Positions 17,920-26,605 of a DNA stretch of 64,000 nucleotides are shown here, piece after piece; within the stretch, counting starts at the first letter, position 1; each line of letters begins with the position of its first letter. The notes beneath the pieces were generated by a model. That model did not search any database. It was given only the letters and a program-made list of their open reading frames with translations, and was not told the DNA's origin. The stretch lies in the NCBI GenBank assembly GCA_963844885.1, contig CAWJQA010000006.1, positions 1-64,000 on the forward strand. Direction: 5' to 3'. Both the position numbers and the translations under genes were made by a program. This DNA is from DATMER01 sp963844885. Its GTDB lineage: Bacteria; Acidobacteriota; Thermoanaerobaculia; Multivoradales; UBA5704.

Positions 17920-18015
17920 AGGACAAAGGACCAAAAGGACATAAAGGACCCAAAGGACTTGGGTCTGTCTCTTCGTCCTTTATGTCCCTTATGTCCTTTT
18001 GGTCCTTTGTCCTTT
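17918..18015. repeat. AAAGGAC heptamer-array hairpin element, copy 1
   Basis: Left arm 17918-17949 has repeated AAAGGAC/ATAAAGGAC units; right arm 17975-18015 is their reverse complement. The arms are long, imperfect and offset by whole units, so several alternative hairpins can form. The upstream gene's TAA stop is shared with the first base of the array. A second copy is at 30046-30131 and a half copy at 11327-11340. It may act as a terminator or mRNA 3'-end stabiliser. Confidence 0.75.
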
Positions 18016-18044
18016 CCCCGCCCCCACTGCGGCATAATCCCTCC

Positions 18045-20018
18045 ATGGACACCGCAATCGACAAAACTCTCCGCCGCCTGGTGGTCTTCCTGAGCTTCCT
18101 GACACTCGCCACGCCGGCAAGGGCCGGGGTCGGCGTCTGGACCCCGCTCGGACCCGAAGGGGGGCCCGTCTGGGCTCTCGCCGTCGATCCGGGTGACCCG
18201 GGGGATGCGGACATCGTCTACGCCGGCACCCGCAACGGCGTCTTCAAGAGCACCGACGCCGGCGCCACCTGGACCGCGGCCAGCAAGGGGCTCGGCCCGG
18301 CGGGGGTCTGGGTCCGCTCGCTGGCCGTCACAACCGAAGCCGTCTACGCCGGCACCGACGCGAACGGTGTCTACAAGAGCACCGACGGCGGCGCCACCTG
18401 GGCGCCCGCTTCAACCGGTCTCCCTCCCGCGTACTACTCCCCGAACGTCGGCGCCCTGGTGGCCGATCCGCGGTCTCCGAACCGGATCTGGGCCGGCACC
18501 AACCGGGGCGTGTACCTCACCACGAACGGCGGCCTGACCTGGCAGGAGCGCCGCCGCGGCCTCCCGTTCGACGTACCCAGCTTCGGGCTCACGCTCACAC
18601 CGGACGGCAAGACCCTCTACGTCTCGAACCTACGGGCGGTGTTCAAGACGACGAACCAGGGCAAGAAGTGGACCCGGGTGAGCAACGGCCTGATCGGCGG
18701 CGGCTTCGCCGACGTGGCCGTGGACCCCGCGGTCCCGTCGACCGTGTTCGCGGGCGGCCCCGGGCTCTGGAAGAGCACCAACGGCGGCGCGAAATGGACG
18801 CAGGTCGCCCCCTCGCTGTTCGACGGCGGCGTCCGGGCGCTCGCCTGGCAGGGGACGCGCCTGTTCGCCAGCCTCTTCAGCGTGACGAAGCACGGGATCT
18901 GGTTCAGCGACGACCACGGCGCGACCTGGACCGCCGCCGCGGAAAACCCGTCCGATCCCTACGTCACCGACATCGCCGCGGGACCGGACCTCGTCTACGC
19001 CGGCACGAGCAGCGACAACGAGCTCGGCGGTGTGTTCCGCAGCCCCGACCACGGCCGGACCTGGGACCTGTCCATCGCCGGCCTCCTCGGCCTGGTCGCG
19101 CGTGGCGTGACCGTGGACCCATCCGACCCCGGCGTGCTGTACACCGGCATCGACTACCTCGGCGTCTTCAAGTCGATCGACCGCGGCGCCACCTGGGAGC
19201 GGCTGGACCTCCTGCCCGCCAACCAGCAGATCCTCATCAGCGCGACCCTCGTGGACCCGTCCGATCCGTCCACCGTCTACGCCGGCAGCGGCTTCGGCCC
19301 CGGCGGGCTCTTCCGGAGCCGGAATGCGGGCACGTCCTGGGAGAAGATCGACGAGGTTCTGCTCATGGCCGAGGCCCTGGCGGCCGACCCGCGGACGCCC
19401 GGCGCCGTCTGGGCCGCGGGCTATCCCGGCCTCTACCACACCGACGACCGTGGAGAGACCTGGGAGCGGCTGCCCGTGCCGGGCGGCGGGGACATCTGGC
19501 TCCGCGCCTTCCAGGTGGACCCGCACGCCCCGAACGTCCTCTGGGCTGCGGGGACCCTGTTCGAGGTCCGTCCCGGCGGCCTCCGTCTCCTCCTCCGCCT
19601 CTTCCGCAGCACCGACGCCGGGCAGACCTGGCAGCGGCGCGAGACCGGCCTCGCCGGCACCTCGGTCGTCGCCCTGGCCGTCGATCCCGCCAACCCGGCC
19701 CTCCTCCTCGCCGGCACCGACACCGGCCTCTACCGCACCGCCGACGCGGGCCTCACCTGGACGCAGGTGCCCGGGTTCTCCGCGGAAGTCAACGCCATCG
19801 TGGCGGCGCCGACCACTCCGACCGCCTTTTACGCCCACCTCACCGGCTTCGGCGTTCAGCGCAGTATCGGCGGCATCGACGGCGGCACCACTTGGACCCC
19901 GGCCCGGCGCGGTCTGGCGCCCGTCCCCGTGAATACGCTGGCCGTGGACCCGAACGATCCGCGCCAACTCTACGCCGGCAGCCAGACGCGCGGCGTCTTC
20001 GCCTATACGGAGCCGTAG
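18045..20018 (+). CDS. secreted BNR/Asp-box repeat protein (VPS10/sialidase-like beta-propeller)
   Basis: This is a 657-residue protein. The signal peptide (about 1-26, ending PARA) is followed throughout by Asp-box repeats of the form S-x-D-x-G-x-T-W (for example GVFKSTDAGATW, GVYKSTDGGATW, LFRSTDAGQTW) alternating with DPxxPxxVYAGT strands, about a dozen blades in all. That predicts one or two beta-propellers. Such proteins are often labelled exo-sialidase or glycosyl hydrolase, but no catalytic Arg triad can be claimed from the sequence, so carbohydrate or protein binding is a safer guess. The start is the ATG at 18045, after the hairpin element. There is no C-terminal anchor or sorting signal. 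Confidence 0.85.
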   Translation: MDTAIDKTLRRLVVFLSFLTLATPARAGVGVWTPLGPEGGPVWALAVDPGDPGDADIVYAGTRNGVFKSTDAGATWTAASKGLGPAGVWVRSLAVTTEAVYAGTDANGVYKSTDGGATWAPASTGLPPAYYSPNVGALVADPRSPNRIWAGTNRGVYLTTNGGLTWQERRRGLPFDVPSFGLTLTPDGKTLYVSNLRAVFKTTNQGKKWTRVSNGLIGGGFADVAVDPAVPSTVFAGGPGLWKSTNGGAKWTQVAPSLFDGGVRALAWQGTRLFASLFSVTKHGIWFSDDHGATWTAAAENPSDPYVTDIAAGPDLVYAGTSSDNELGGVFRSPDHGRTWDLSIAGLLGLVARGVTVDPSDPGVLYTGIDYLGVFKSIDRGATWERLDLLPANQQILISATLVDPSDPSTVYAGSGFGPGGLFRSRNAGTSWEKIDEVLLMAEALAADPRTPGAVWAAGYPGLYHTDDRGETWERLPVPGGGDIWLRAFQVDPHAPNVLWAAGTLFEVRPGGLRLLLRLFRSTDAGQTWQRRETGLAGTSVVALAVDPANPALLLAGTDTGLYRTADAGLTWTQVPGFSAEVNAIVAAPTTPTAFYAHLTGFGVQRSIGGIDGGTTWTPARRGLAPVPVNTLAVDPNDPRQLYAGSQTRGVFAYTEP

Positions 20019-20027
20019 AATAAGAAG

Positions 20028-20849
20028 ATGGCTAACCTCAAAGGCAAGACCCTGTTCATCACCGGCGCCAGCCGGGGCATCGGCAAGGCGATCGCGCTCC
20101 GCGCCGCGGCCGACGGCGCCAACGTCGTCATCGCGGCGAAAACGACGGAGCCCCATCCCAAGCTTCCCGGCACGATCTACACCGCCGCCGAGGAGATCGA
20201 AGCCGCGGGAGGAAAAGCCCTCCCGTTGGCCGTGGACATCCGCGAGGAGGACCAGGTTCTCGGCGCGGTGGCGAAAGCCGTCGAGACGTTCGGCGGCATC
20301 GACATCCTGATCAACAACGCCAGCGCCATCAACCTGACGCCGACCCTGCAGACCCCGATGAAGCGGTTCGACCTGATGTGGGGAGTCAACGCGCGCGGCA
20401 CTTTCCTCTGCTCACAGGCATGCCTCCCGCATCTGAAAAAGAGCCCGAACCCACACATCCTCACCCTCTCGCCGCCGCTCAATCTGGATCCCAAGTGGTT
20501 CAAGAACCACACGGCCTACACGATCTCGAAATACGGCATGAGCCTCTGCGTGCTCGGCCTCGCCGCGGAATTCAAGGCCGACGGCATCGCGGTCAACGCC
20601 CTCTGGCCGCGCACCGTGATCGCCACCGCCGCCCTCGCCATGCTCGGAGACCGGGTCAACCCGGACAACTGCCGCACCCCCGAGATCCTGGCCGACGCCG
20701 CGCACGTCCTCCTGACGCGAGACAGCCGCTGTTGCACCGGCAACTTTTATATCGACGAGGATCTGCTGCGCGAAGCGGGCGTCACCGACTTCGAAAAGTA
20801 CGCCGTGAAACCGGGCGCGCCGCTGACGACGGATCTGTTCCTGGATTAG
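20028..20849 (+). CDS. short-chain dehydrogenase/reductase (HSDL2-like)
   Basis: This 273-residue SDR has the cofactor loop TGASRGIGKAIA at residues 12-23, the NNAS motif at about 92-95, and YTISKYG (Tyr/Lys of the active site) near 165-171. The usual Ser catalytic residue is in LTLSPPLNL. The AAKTTEPHPKLPGTIYTAAEEIEAAG loop and LWPRTVIATAA segment match the HSDL2/citronellal-dehydrogenase-type subgroup, which acts on hydrophobic alcohols or acyl substrates; the real substrate is unknown. The start is the ATG at 20028, 9 bp after the BNR-protein stop. Its stop overlaps that of the convergent CMD gene by four bases. Confidence 0.9.
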   Translation: MANLKGKTLFITGASRGIGKAIALRAAADGANVVIAAKTTEPHPKLPGTIYTAAEEIEAAGGKALPLAVDIREEDQVLGAVAKAVETFGGIDILINNASAINLTPTLQTPMKRFDLMWGVNARGTFLCSQACLPHLKKSPNPHILTLSPPLNLDPKWFKNHTAYTISKYGMSLCVLGLAAEFKADGIAVNALWPRTVIATAALAMLGDRVNPDNCRTPEILADAAHVLLTRDSRCCTGNFYIDEDLLREAGVTDFEKYAVKPGAPLTTDLFLD

Positions 20850-21211
20850 GTCTTGCTCTTGGCGTCCTTCTCCGCCCGGATCTGGCTGATCGTATCGAAC
20901 GCGTGCCGCAGGTGGGGGATCACGATGCTGCCGCCGACGATGAGCGCCACGTTGAGGGCGTCGTGCAGCTCCTCGTCGCTCCAGCCGACCTCGACGCACT
21001 GGTCGAGGTGATAGTCGATGCAGTCGTTGCAGCGCAGGACGGCCGAGGCGACCAGCCCGAGCAGCTCCTTCGTCTTGCCGTCGAGGGCGCCGTCCCGATA
21101 GGCGGCGCCGTCGAGGCTGAAGAAGCGCTTGATGCCCAGGTGGTCGGCCTCGAAGACGAGGTCGTTGAGCCGCTTGCGCTCCGCCCGGAACTCCTGAATG
21201 TCCTTGGCCAT
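20846..21211 (-). CDS. carboxymuconolactone decarboxylase (AhpD-like) family protein
   Basis: This 121-residue CMD-fold protein has the AhpD-type redox motif CNDCIDYHLDQC (CxxC followed by His), preceded by KTKELLGLVASAVLR and followed by DEELHDALNVALIVGGSIVIPHLRHA. The CxxC...H pattern suggests thiol-peroxidase-partner chemistry rather than true decarboxylation, as for many CMD proteins. The start is the ATG at 21211, 14 bp downstream of the asparaginase-like gene; the two form an operon. It is convergent with the SDR gene, with overlapping stops and no room for a terminator. Confidence 0.87.
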   Translation of the reverse strand: MAKDIQEFRAERKRLNDLVFEADHLGIKRFFSLDGAAYRDGALDGKTKELLGLVASAVLRCNDCIDYHLDQCVEVGWSDEELHDALNVALIVGGSIVIPHLRHAFDTISQIRAEKDAKSKT

Positions 21212-21225
21212 GGGAGAGGTCTCCG

Positions 21226-21741
21226 TCAGGCGCGCACGAAGGTGCCGCGCTCGGTGTCCTTGCGCACGCCGGGAAATTGGAGGACGCGGCCGTGCGCCAC
21301 ACAGTACACGCCGGGAGCCAGGACGCCGGACGCGAAGATGGCCTCGGTGAGGTTCTGGAGCGCGTCCGACTGCTTCATCTCGAACGGGCGCATGGCGCCG
21401 GAGAGGATGATCGGTGCCGACGGCTCCGGGATGTTCGCGTGGAGGTACTCGCCGGTGACGGCGAGCGTGTCGGTGCCGTGGAGGATGACGATGCCCCCCT
21501 CCCCCACGCCGCACATGGCGCGGACGACCTCCATGATCCGGACGCGGTCGGCGTCGGTCATGAGCTGGCTGTCCTTGCTCATCAGCTCGAGCACGTTGAC
21601 CTCGGTCTCTTCCAGCCGCAGCTCCGAGAGCATGCGCCGGACGATGGATCGCCGGTTGGCCAGCTCACCCGTCAGCTCGTCGTACGTCTTCTCGATGGTT
21701 CCGCCGGTGGTGATGAGGGTGACGATTCGCACGGTGCGCAA
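21226..21741 (-). CDS. single-domain asparaginase-like protein
   Basis: This 171-residue protein corresponds to the N-terminal domain of type I/II L-asparaginases only. The first catalytic Thr motif ITTGGTIEKTY is near residue 10 and the second, GIVILHGTDTLAVTG, near 85. The C-terminal domain of full-length enzymes (about 330 aa) is absent, and there is no sign of a break, so this is a stand-alone short form known from other bacteria. Activity and substrate are uncertain. Start choice: TTG at 21741 or GTG at 21732; neither has a strong ribosome site. It lies upstream of the CMD gene in the same operon. Confidence 0.8.
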   Translation of the reverse strand: MRTVRIVTLITTGGTIEKTYDELTGELANRRSIVRRMLSELRLEETEVNVLELMSKDSQLMTDADRVRIMEVVRAMCGVGEGGIVILHGTDTLAVTGEYLHANIPEPSAPIILSGAMRPFEMKQSDALQNLTEAIFASGVLAPGVYCVAHGRVLQFPGVRKDTERGTFVRA

Positions 21742-21822
21742 CTCTACCGGAACGAGTCTCCGGGCGGAAGGCCGCTCTCGATGAGCGACCCGGCGGCGCT
21801 ACGGAGCCGTTTCCCCCGAGAT

Positions 21823-22052
21823 GTGGACCGTCACCCCCGCGGGGTGGACGGCCCAACCCCGGGCGTGGGGCGCCGCCCCCGCGGGGTGAGAGGTCCAACC
21901 CCGGGGGTGGATGGCCGCTCCCTTGGGGTGGACGGCTTCCCCGAGGCTTTGAAGCGTCGCGCCCGGTAGATGGACGGCCGCCCCCACGGCGTAGACGGTC
22001 GCAGCCTCGGGGCGGACGGCTGCCGCCGCGGGTTGAGCCGTCACGAGCTCGG
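21823..22052. repeat. degenerate 21-bp minisatellite, about ten units
   Basis: Five units in exact 21-bp phase run from 21823 to 21927 (consensus GTGGACGGCC..CCCCGCGGG). After an imperfect stretch, further units follow to about 22052. Because 21 is divisible by three, the plus frame reads a seven-residue repeat (VDGPTPG, VGRRPRG) with no credible start signal. It fills the gap between the asparaginase-like gene and the broken end of the TOPRIM-like gene. Nothing else is visible in 21742-22069. Confidence 0.7.
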
Positions 22053-22069
22053 GGGGAATCGCTCGCCGG

Positions 22070-22353
22070 TCAGAGGGAGCTGAGGAACAGGACAAAGGGC
22101 TTGAAACACTGCGGGCAGGCTTCGGCCACATCGGGATAGTGGCTCGCCGCCAGAATGAGGGGAGCATCCACCGTCTCCTTGTACCACGGTCCGGCACCTT
22201 GAGCAGGATGGCTTTCTTCCGGTCGCCGGAGAGGTCTCCGAAGAAAGAGACGTAAACCGCCTTCTCCCGGAGCTGGCGCAAGAGGGGCGCGAGGAGGGCC
22301 TCCAGGGCCGCCTTGTCCGATGGACCTTCGACGTAGACATAGACTTTCGTCAA
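22070..22353 (-). CDS. TOPRIM/DUF4276-like partner of AAA ATPase, truncated and frameshifted
   Basis: The N-terminus VYVYVEGPSDKAALEALLAPLL has the TOPRIM-type acidic glutamate motif (VEGPSD) of DUF4276/OLD-family nuclease partners, and GDLSGDRKKAILLKVP continues it. The frame then shifts near 22187-22196, and the better-coded frame ends YPDVAEACPQCFKPFVLFL at a stop at 22070. The total of about 94 residues is roughly half of typical DUF4276. The start is TTG 22353 overlapping the ATPase stop (TTGA), so the two are coupled. Downstream lies the 21-bp minisatellite, which may have replaced the lost C-terminus. It is probably an inactive or partial nuclease subunit (inference). Confidence 0.6.
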
Positions 22354-23462
22354 GCAAGCTGCTCCAACTCGTCGCTGCGGTGCATGACCTCGATCTCCTG
22401 CGAGCCGAAGTCCTCCAGGCTGCGGGTGAGCGCCTCGGAGTCCTTTGGTTTGAAGAACTTCACCTCGCCGTCTTCTTTCCGGAGCACGGCGATCCGCTCG
22501 ACCCCGAACTGAAGCAGGAAGTAGGAGGCATGCGTCGCCAGGAGGATCTGGGTCCGCTCCGAGGCCTTCTCGAAGAGGCCGCCCAGGAGCGGGAGGGTGC
22601 GCGGGTGAACGCCCTGGTCCGGCTCATCGATACAGATGAGCCCGGGCGGCTTGGGATGCACACAGAGGACGATCCAGCAGAGGAGACGAAGGATGCCGTC
22701 GGAGAGGTCGGCCAGCGTAAGGTCGACGTCAACTCCCTCCTCCTGCCAGAATGCAAGCACCTGACCCGGACCGCCACGGGCCTTGACCGAGAGAGACTTG
22801 AAGCCTGGGACGACAGCCCGCAGGTGCTGCTGAAGGTCGTCGAAGATGCCGGGATGCTCGGTGTAGAGGTTGTGGAGGACCGAGCTCAGGTTGCCGCCAT
22901 CCTCCTGGAGCACGGGCTCCTGCTCCACGAAGACCGGCTGGCGGATCTTCTCGTTGGCGATCCTGAAGGCGCTATAGAAGCGCCAGCCCGCGATCGCCTC
23001 CCGGAGTTGGTACAGAGCCTCGTGCTTCGGATTCGTGGCAAGGCTCAAAGCGAGTTGATTCGGCTTTTTCAGAGAAACGGACTGAGAAGCCCTGCCAAGG
23101 AACCCCATACCCTCTTTTACCCGGAGATGCGCCTGCGGACCGTCAACCGTCTCCGCTGGCACTTTGGGTTGTCCGACAGGCCCATCCAACCCGCCTGAGT
23201 AGAGAAGCTTCTCAAACTTCAGTTGCCAGAAAATCCGATCCGGGCCGGGGCGGTGGAAGATCTGCTGTCCCAGGGACCCCGGGATGATCTCCGGCGGGAT
23301 CTCCTGTGACATGCCGTCGCGCAGGAATCTCAGGAATTCAAATAGGCTCGTCTTGCCCGTGCCGTTCGCTCCGACCAACACTTCCAGCGAGCCCAGGGGC
23401 GCCTGGAGATCCTTCAGAGCCTTGTAGCCATCGATGAGAACCCACTGGAGGCGCATGTCCAT
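22350..23462 (-). CDS. AAA family (SMC/OLD-like) ATPase
   Basis: This is a 370-residue ATPase. The Walker A motif is VLVGANGTGKTSLFEFL (about residues 31-47), a signature-like segment is LADLSDGILRLLCWI, the Walker B motif is GLICIDEPDQGVHP, and the switch His is in LLATHASYFL. The N-terminal WVLIDGYKALKDLQAPLG is typical of AAA_21/RecF-like enzymes that drive OLD, Gabija-like and related defence nucleases. It is followed at once by a TOPRIM/DUF4276-like gene with overlapping ends. The pairing fits a two-component nucleic-acid-sensing system; phage defence is an inference. The start at 23462 gives MDM; the ATG two codons on is equally possible. Confidence 0.85.
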   Translation of the reverse strand: MDMRLQWVLIDGYKALKDLQAPLGSLEVLVGANGTGKTSLFEFLRFLRDGMSQEIPPEIIPGSLGQQIFHRPGPDRIFWQLKFEKLLYSGGLDGPVGQPKVPAETVDGPQAHLRVKEGMGFLGRASQSVSLKKPNQLALSLATNPKHEALYQLREAIAGWRFYSAFRIANEKIRQPVFVEQEPVLQEDGGNLSSVLHNLYTEHPGIFDDLQQHLRAVVPGFKSLSVKARGGPGQVLAFWQEEGVDVDLTLADLSDGILRLLCWIVLCVHPKPPGLICIDEPDQGVHPRTLPLLGGLFEKASERTQILLATHASYFLLQFGVERIAVLRKEDGEVKFFKPKDSEALTRSLEDFGSQEIEVMHRSDELEQLA

Positions 23463-23637
23463 ACCGTTCCGTGGATCTTACCCCGAACGCCCCGACCGCC
23501 GCGCGCCTTCGAGAGGGAATCCACCTTCCTCCGCCGTCTTCCATGTAACGCTTGAGCCTCCCGGGCGCCTGAATTGACGCGCGGCCGGGGGCGTGCCAGC
23601 ATTTCAGAAACACACTCGACTCCAGGAGGCTCCCGCG

Positions 23638-25413
23638 GTGAAGGCCAAGCTACCCATCATGCTCGACGATCCGCAGTCCTCCAGGCTCGCGGGGCTCGAC
23701 GACTTCGAAGAGTTCATCACCCGTGACGAGGGTTTCTTCCTCGACGGCCCGGTCAGCCGGCGGGTCGCCGTCCTCGACTTCGACGCCGCGACCGGCGCGA
23801 TCCTGCCGGGGGCCCGCTTCACGGCTCCGGACGGCAAGAAGAAGATCGGCCGCTACGAGATCCCTGCCGGGGAAGGAGTCTACGGGCACGCGTTCCAGCA
23901 GGTGTGCGCGTTCGCCACCGTGCTCCGCACCATGTACCTCTTCGAGGAGCCGGACGCCCTCGGCCGGCGCCTCACCTGGGCGTTCGGCTCGCCGCAGCTC
24001 CTCGTCATCCCGCGGGCCGGCGAGTGGCCGAACGCGTTCTACGACCGCGAGTCGCACAGCTTGCAGCTCTTCTATATCCCGCGAGCCGGCGGGGAGCCCG
24101 CCTATGCCTGCCTCTCCCGCGACGTGCTCTCCCACGAGACCGCGCACGCGATCCTCGATGGCATCGCGCCGGACCTCTACAACGCGCTGGCTCCGCAATC
24201 GCTCGCGCTGCACGAGGCCCTCGCCGACCTCACCGCTCTGCTGATGTCGTTCCGTAGCGAGAAGCTCCGGAAGGCCGTGCTCAAGGCCACCAACGGCTCC
24301 ATCGCGGACTCGACCGCGTTCAGCACCGTGGCCCCCGAGTTCGGGCAGGCCCGCGACCCGTCCGGCAACTCGCGCTACCTCCGTTCGCTGCTCAACGACA
24401 AGACCCTGGACCGCGCCGAGACGGGCAAGGATACCGACGGCCTGCCGAAACGGGTCAACCGCTACGACCCGCACTCGCTGTGCCAGGTGATGTCCGGCGC
24501 CCTCTACACCGTCATGGTGAAGATCCATGGCTCGCTGGCCACCGATTACTCGGGGTCGGGCAAGGCGCTGTTCGTCGGCGGCGAGCGCTTCAAGAGGATG
24601 ATCCTGCGCGCCCTGGACTACCTGCCGCCGGGCGAGGTCTCCTTCGGCGACTATGGCCGGGCCATCCTCGCCGCCGACCAGGCCGCCCACCCTCAGGACG
24701 GCCAGGAGAGGGAGTGGATCCGCGACGAATTCGTGCGCCGCGCCATGGTGCCGGACCGCGCGGCGCTGGAGGTCGAGACCAACGTCCCCTTCAAGGCGCT
24801 CAAGAAGATGGATCTCGAGACGCTGGCCACGAGCGACTGGGCGGCTTATGAATTCGCCGACCGCCAGCGCGACTTCCTCCGGATCCCGAAAGGGATCCCG
24901 TTCCGCGTCCGCCCGCGGCTCGACACCACCAAGTACTACTTCCGCAAGAAGGGCGCGGAGCCCGAGCCGATCCGCGAGCTGATCTTCAAGGTCTCCTGGG
25001 ACCACGAGGAGCGCCACGGCGCCGGTATGCCCTTCGCGGGCGGCCGGCAGGTGACCGTGGGCACGACGCTGGCGATCGACTGGGAGACCCGGGTGGTGCG
25101 CGCCCGCCTCACCTCGGAGCAGGGCGGCGAGCAGAAGACCGACCGCGACGAGGCGCTCAAGGGCCTGGCCGCGGCCGGGATCCTCCGCGCCGACCAGCAT
25201 GGCTCCGGCGAGGGGACGCGGATGGAGACCTCGAACGGCCTCCTGCGCGTCCGCGGCACGGCGCGGATGCTCCACCTGTCCCATGCCGGGGTGGCCGGGG
25301 AAGACCCCCCGGTCACCCCCCGGGCGACCCCGGCTCCGATTCCACCGCCCGGCGTCGACGCCGGCGCCTTCTACGATCTTGTCGAGCACCGCTGCCGGCC
25401 CCGGCCGGTTTGA
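23638..25413 (+). CDS. gluzincin metallopeptidase, cytoplasmic or non-classically exported
   Basis: This 591-residue protein has a zinc motif HETAHAILDG near residue 166 and HEALADLTAL near 191 as the likely Glu-bearing helix. This is the HExxH-x(n)-E layout of thermolysin/fungalysin-type enzymes. No signal peptide is present. The start is GTG 23638, supported by AGGAGG eight bases upstream; the ATG at 23593 has no such signal. The C-terminal half has no motif I recognise and ends in a Pro-rich stretch (ATPAPIPPPGVD). A second zinc protease follows 32 bp later, suggesting a shared transcript. The substrate is unknown. Confidence 0.8.
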   Translation: MKAKLPIMLDDPQSSRLAGLDDFEEFITRDEGFFLDGPVSRRVAVLDFDAATGAILPGARFTAPDGKKKIGRYEIPAGEGVYGHAFQQVCAFATVLRTMYLFEEPDALGRRLTWAFGSPQLLVIPRAGEWPNAFYDRESHSLQLFYIPRAGGEPAYACLSRDVLSHETAHAILDGIAPDLYNALAPQSLALHEALADLTALLMSFRSEKLRKAVLKATNGSIADSTAFSTVAPEFGQARDPSGNSRYLRSLLNDKTLDRAETGKDTDGLPKRVNRYDPHSLCQVMSGALYTVMVKIHGSLATDYSGSGKALFVGGERFKRMILRALDYLPPGEVSFGDYGRAILAADQAAHPQDGQEREWIRDEFVRRAMVPDRAALEVETNVPFKALKKMDLETLATSDWAAYEFADRQRDFLRIPKGIPFRVRPRLDTTKYYFRKKGAEPEPIRELIFKVSWDHEERHGAGMPFAGGRQVTVGTTLAIDWETRVVRARLTSEQGGEQKTDRDEALKGLAAAGILRADQHGSGEGTRMETSNGLLRVRGTARMLHLSHAGVAGEDPPVTPRATPAPIPPPGVDAGAFYDLVEHRCRPRPV

Positions 25414-25445
25414 GGCAGCAATCCCGAGGAGAAAGGACGTCCTTC

Positions 25446-26540
25446 ATGCCTGAAAAGAAACAGCCCCGAGTCTGTATCGACATGGACCTCCCGCCGGACC
25501 TGCAGGTGGAGGCCGCGGAGCGTGCGATCGAAGAGAACCCCTCCAACCTGCCGATCTTCCGCAGCCGTCCGGGCATGGGGGTGGCCCCCTCCCCCCTGCA
25601 CCTTGCGCTGGTCACCGGCAAGAAATGGCAGAACGGCCGCACCCTCCACGTGCGCTTCCTCGAAGGCCAGGCCAACGTCAAGGCCAAGGTCAAGGAGAAG
25701 GCCCTCCAGTGGTGCCAGTTCGCCAACATCAAGCTGGTCTTCGACGACAGCCCGAATGCCGAGATCCGCATCGCCTTCAAGACGGACGGCTCGTGGTCCT
25801 ACATCGGCACCGACAACCTCGTCATCGCCAAGAATCAGCCGACCATGAACTTCGGCTGGTTCTCACCGGGCACGCCAGACGACGAGTATACCCGCACGGT
25901 GGTCCACGAGTTCGGCCACGCCCTGGGCTGCATCCACGAGCATCAGCACCCCCAGGCCGGCATCCCGTGGGACAAGGAAGCCGTCTATCGCTACTACCAG
26001 GGACCGCCCAACAACTGGACGCGCGCCCAGGTCGACACGAACCTCTTCCAGCGTTACAGCGCCGACATCACGCAGTTCTCGGCCTTCGACAAGAAGTCGA
26101 TCATGCTCTACCCGGTGGACAACGCCCTGACGATCGGCGACTACGAGATCGGCTGGAACACGGCGCTGTCGGACACCGACAAGCAGTTCATCGGCGTCGC
26201 CTACCCCCTCGACAAGCCGCCGGTGGCACAGGCCACGGAGCTCGCGGTGGGCGCCACGGTCTCGGCCTCGATCGGCAAGCACGGCGAGGAGGATCTCTAC
26301 CACGTCAAGATCGACCAGGCCGGCAGCTACACGCTGGAGACCTCGGGCAAGACCGACGTGGTCATGTCGCTGCTCGGACCCGGCAGCCAGACGAAGCTGG
26401 TGGCGGAGGACGACGACAGCGGCCAGGGCAGCAACGCGAAGATCACCGCCGCGCTGCAGCCGGGCGAGTACTGGGTGCGGATCCGCCACTACCGGCCGAC
26501 CGGCACCGGCACCTACAAGCTGTCGCTGAAAAAAGCCTAG
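25446..26540 (+). CDS. metzincin-type zinc protease with PPC domain
   Basis: This 364-residue protein has an extended zinc signature HEFGHALGCIHEHQHP near residues 155-170, of the metzincin form HExxHxxGxxH, with the Met-turn candidate in KSIMLYPVD. A C-terminal pre-peptidase (PPC) beta domain spans about residues 265-364 (ELAVGATVSASIGKHGEEDLYHV ... GEYWVRIRHYRPTGTGTYKLSL). There is no signal peptide, which is odd for a PPC protein; secretion may use another route. The start is the ATG at 25446 with AGGAGAAAGGA upstream. It follows the gluzincin gene at short spacing. The two may form a proteolytic pair (inference). Confidence 0.85.
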   Translation: MPEKKQPRVCIDMDLPPDLQVEAAERAIEENPSNLPIFRSRPGMGVAPSPLHLALVTGKKWQNGRTLHVRFLEGQANVKAKVKEKALQWCQFANIKLVFDDSPNAEIRIAFKTDGSWSYIGTDNLVIAKNQPTMNFGWFSPGTPDDEYTRTVVHEFGHALGCIHEHQHPQAGIPWDKEAVYRYYQGPPNNWTRAQVDTNLFQRYSADITQFSAFDKKSIMLYPVDNALTIGDYEIGWNTALSDTDKQFIGVAYPLDKPPVAQATELAVGATVSASIGKHGEEDLYHVKIDQAGSYTLETSGKTDVVMSLLGPGSQTKLVAEDDDSGQGSNAKITAALQPGEYWVRIRHYRPTGTGTYKLSLKKA

Positions 26541-26564
26541 TTGGTGGCCGCCCGCGGGATAACA

Positions 26565-26590
26565 CAGGGGCGCCGCGCGCGGCGCCCCTG
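26565..26590. terminator. 26-bp perfect palindrome, bidirectional terminator
   Basis: CAGGGGCGCCGCG is followed directly by its exact reverse complement. It sits midway between the convergent metzincin gene (stop 26540) and lemA (stop 26606). There is no T-tract on either side, but the 13-bp stem is strong enough to serve both genes. Confidence 0.7.
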
Positions 26591-26605
26591 ATCCGCCGAC
26601 CATCC

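Noticed and set aside
21277..21969. Plus-strand open frame through the asparaginase gene and minisatellite
   Set aside because: It is antisense to a gene with clear catalytic motifs, and the heptad-like repeat part has no convincing start or ribosome site.
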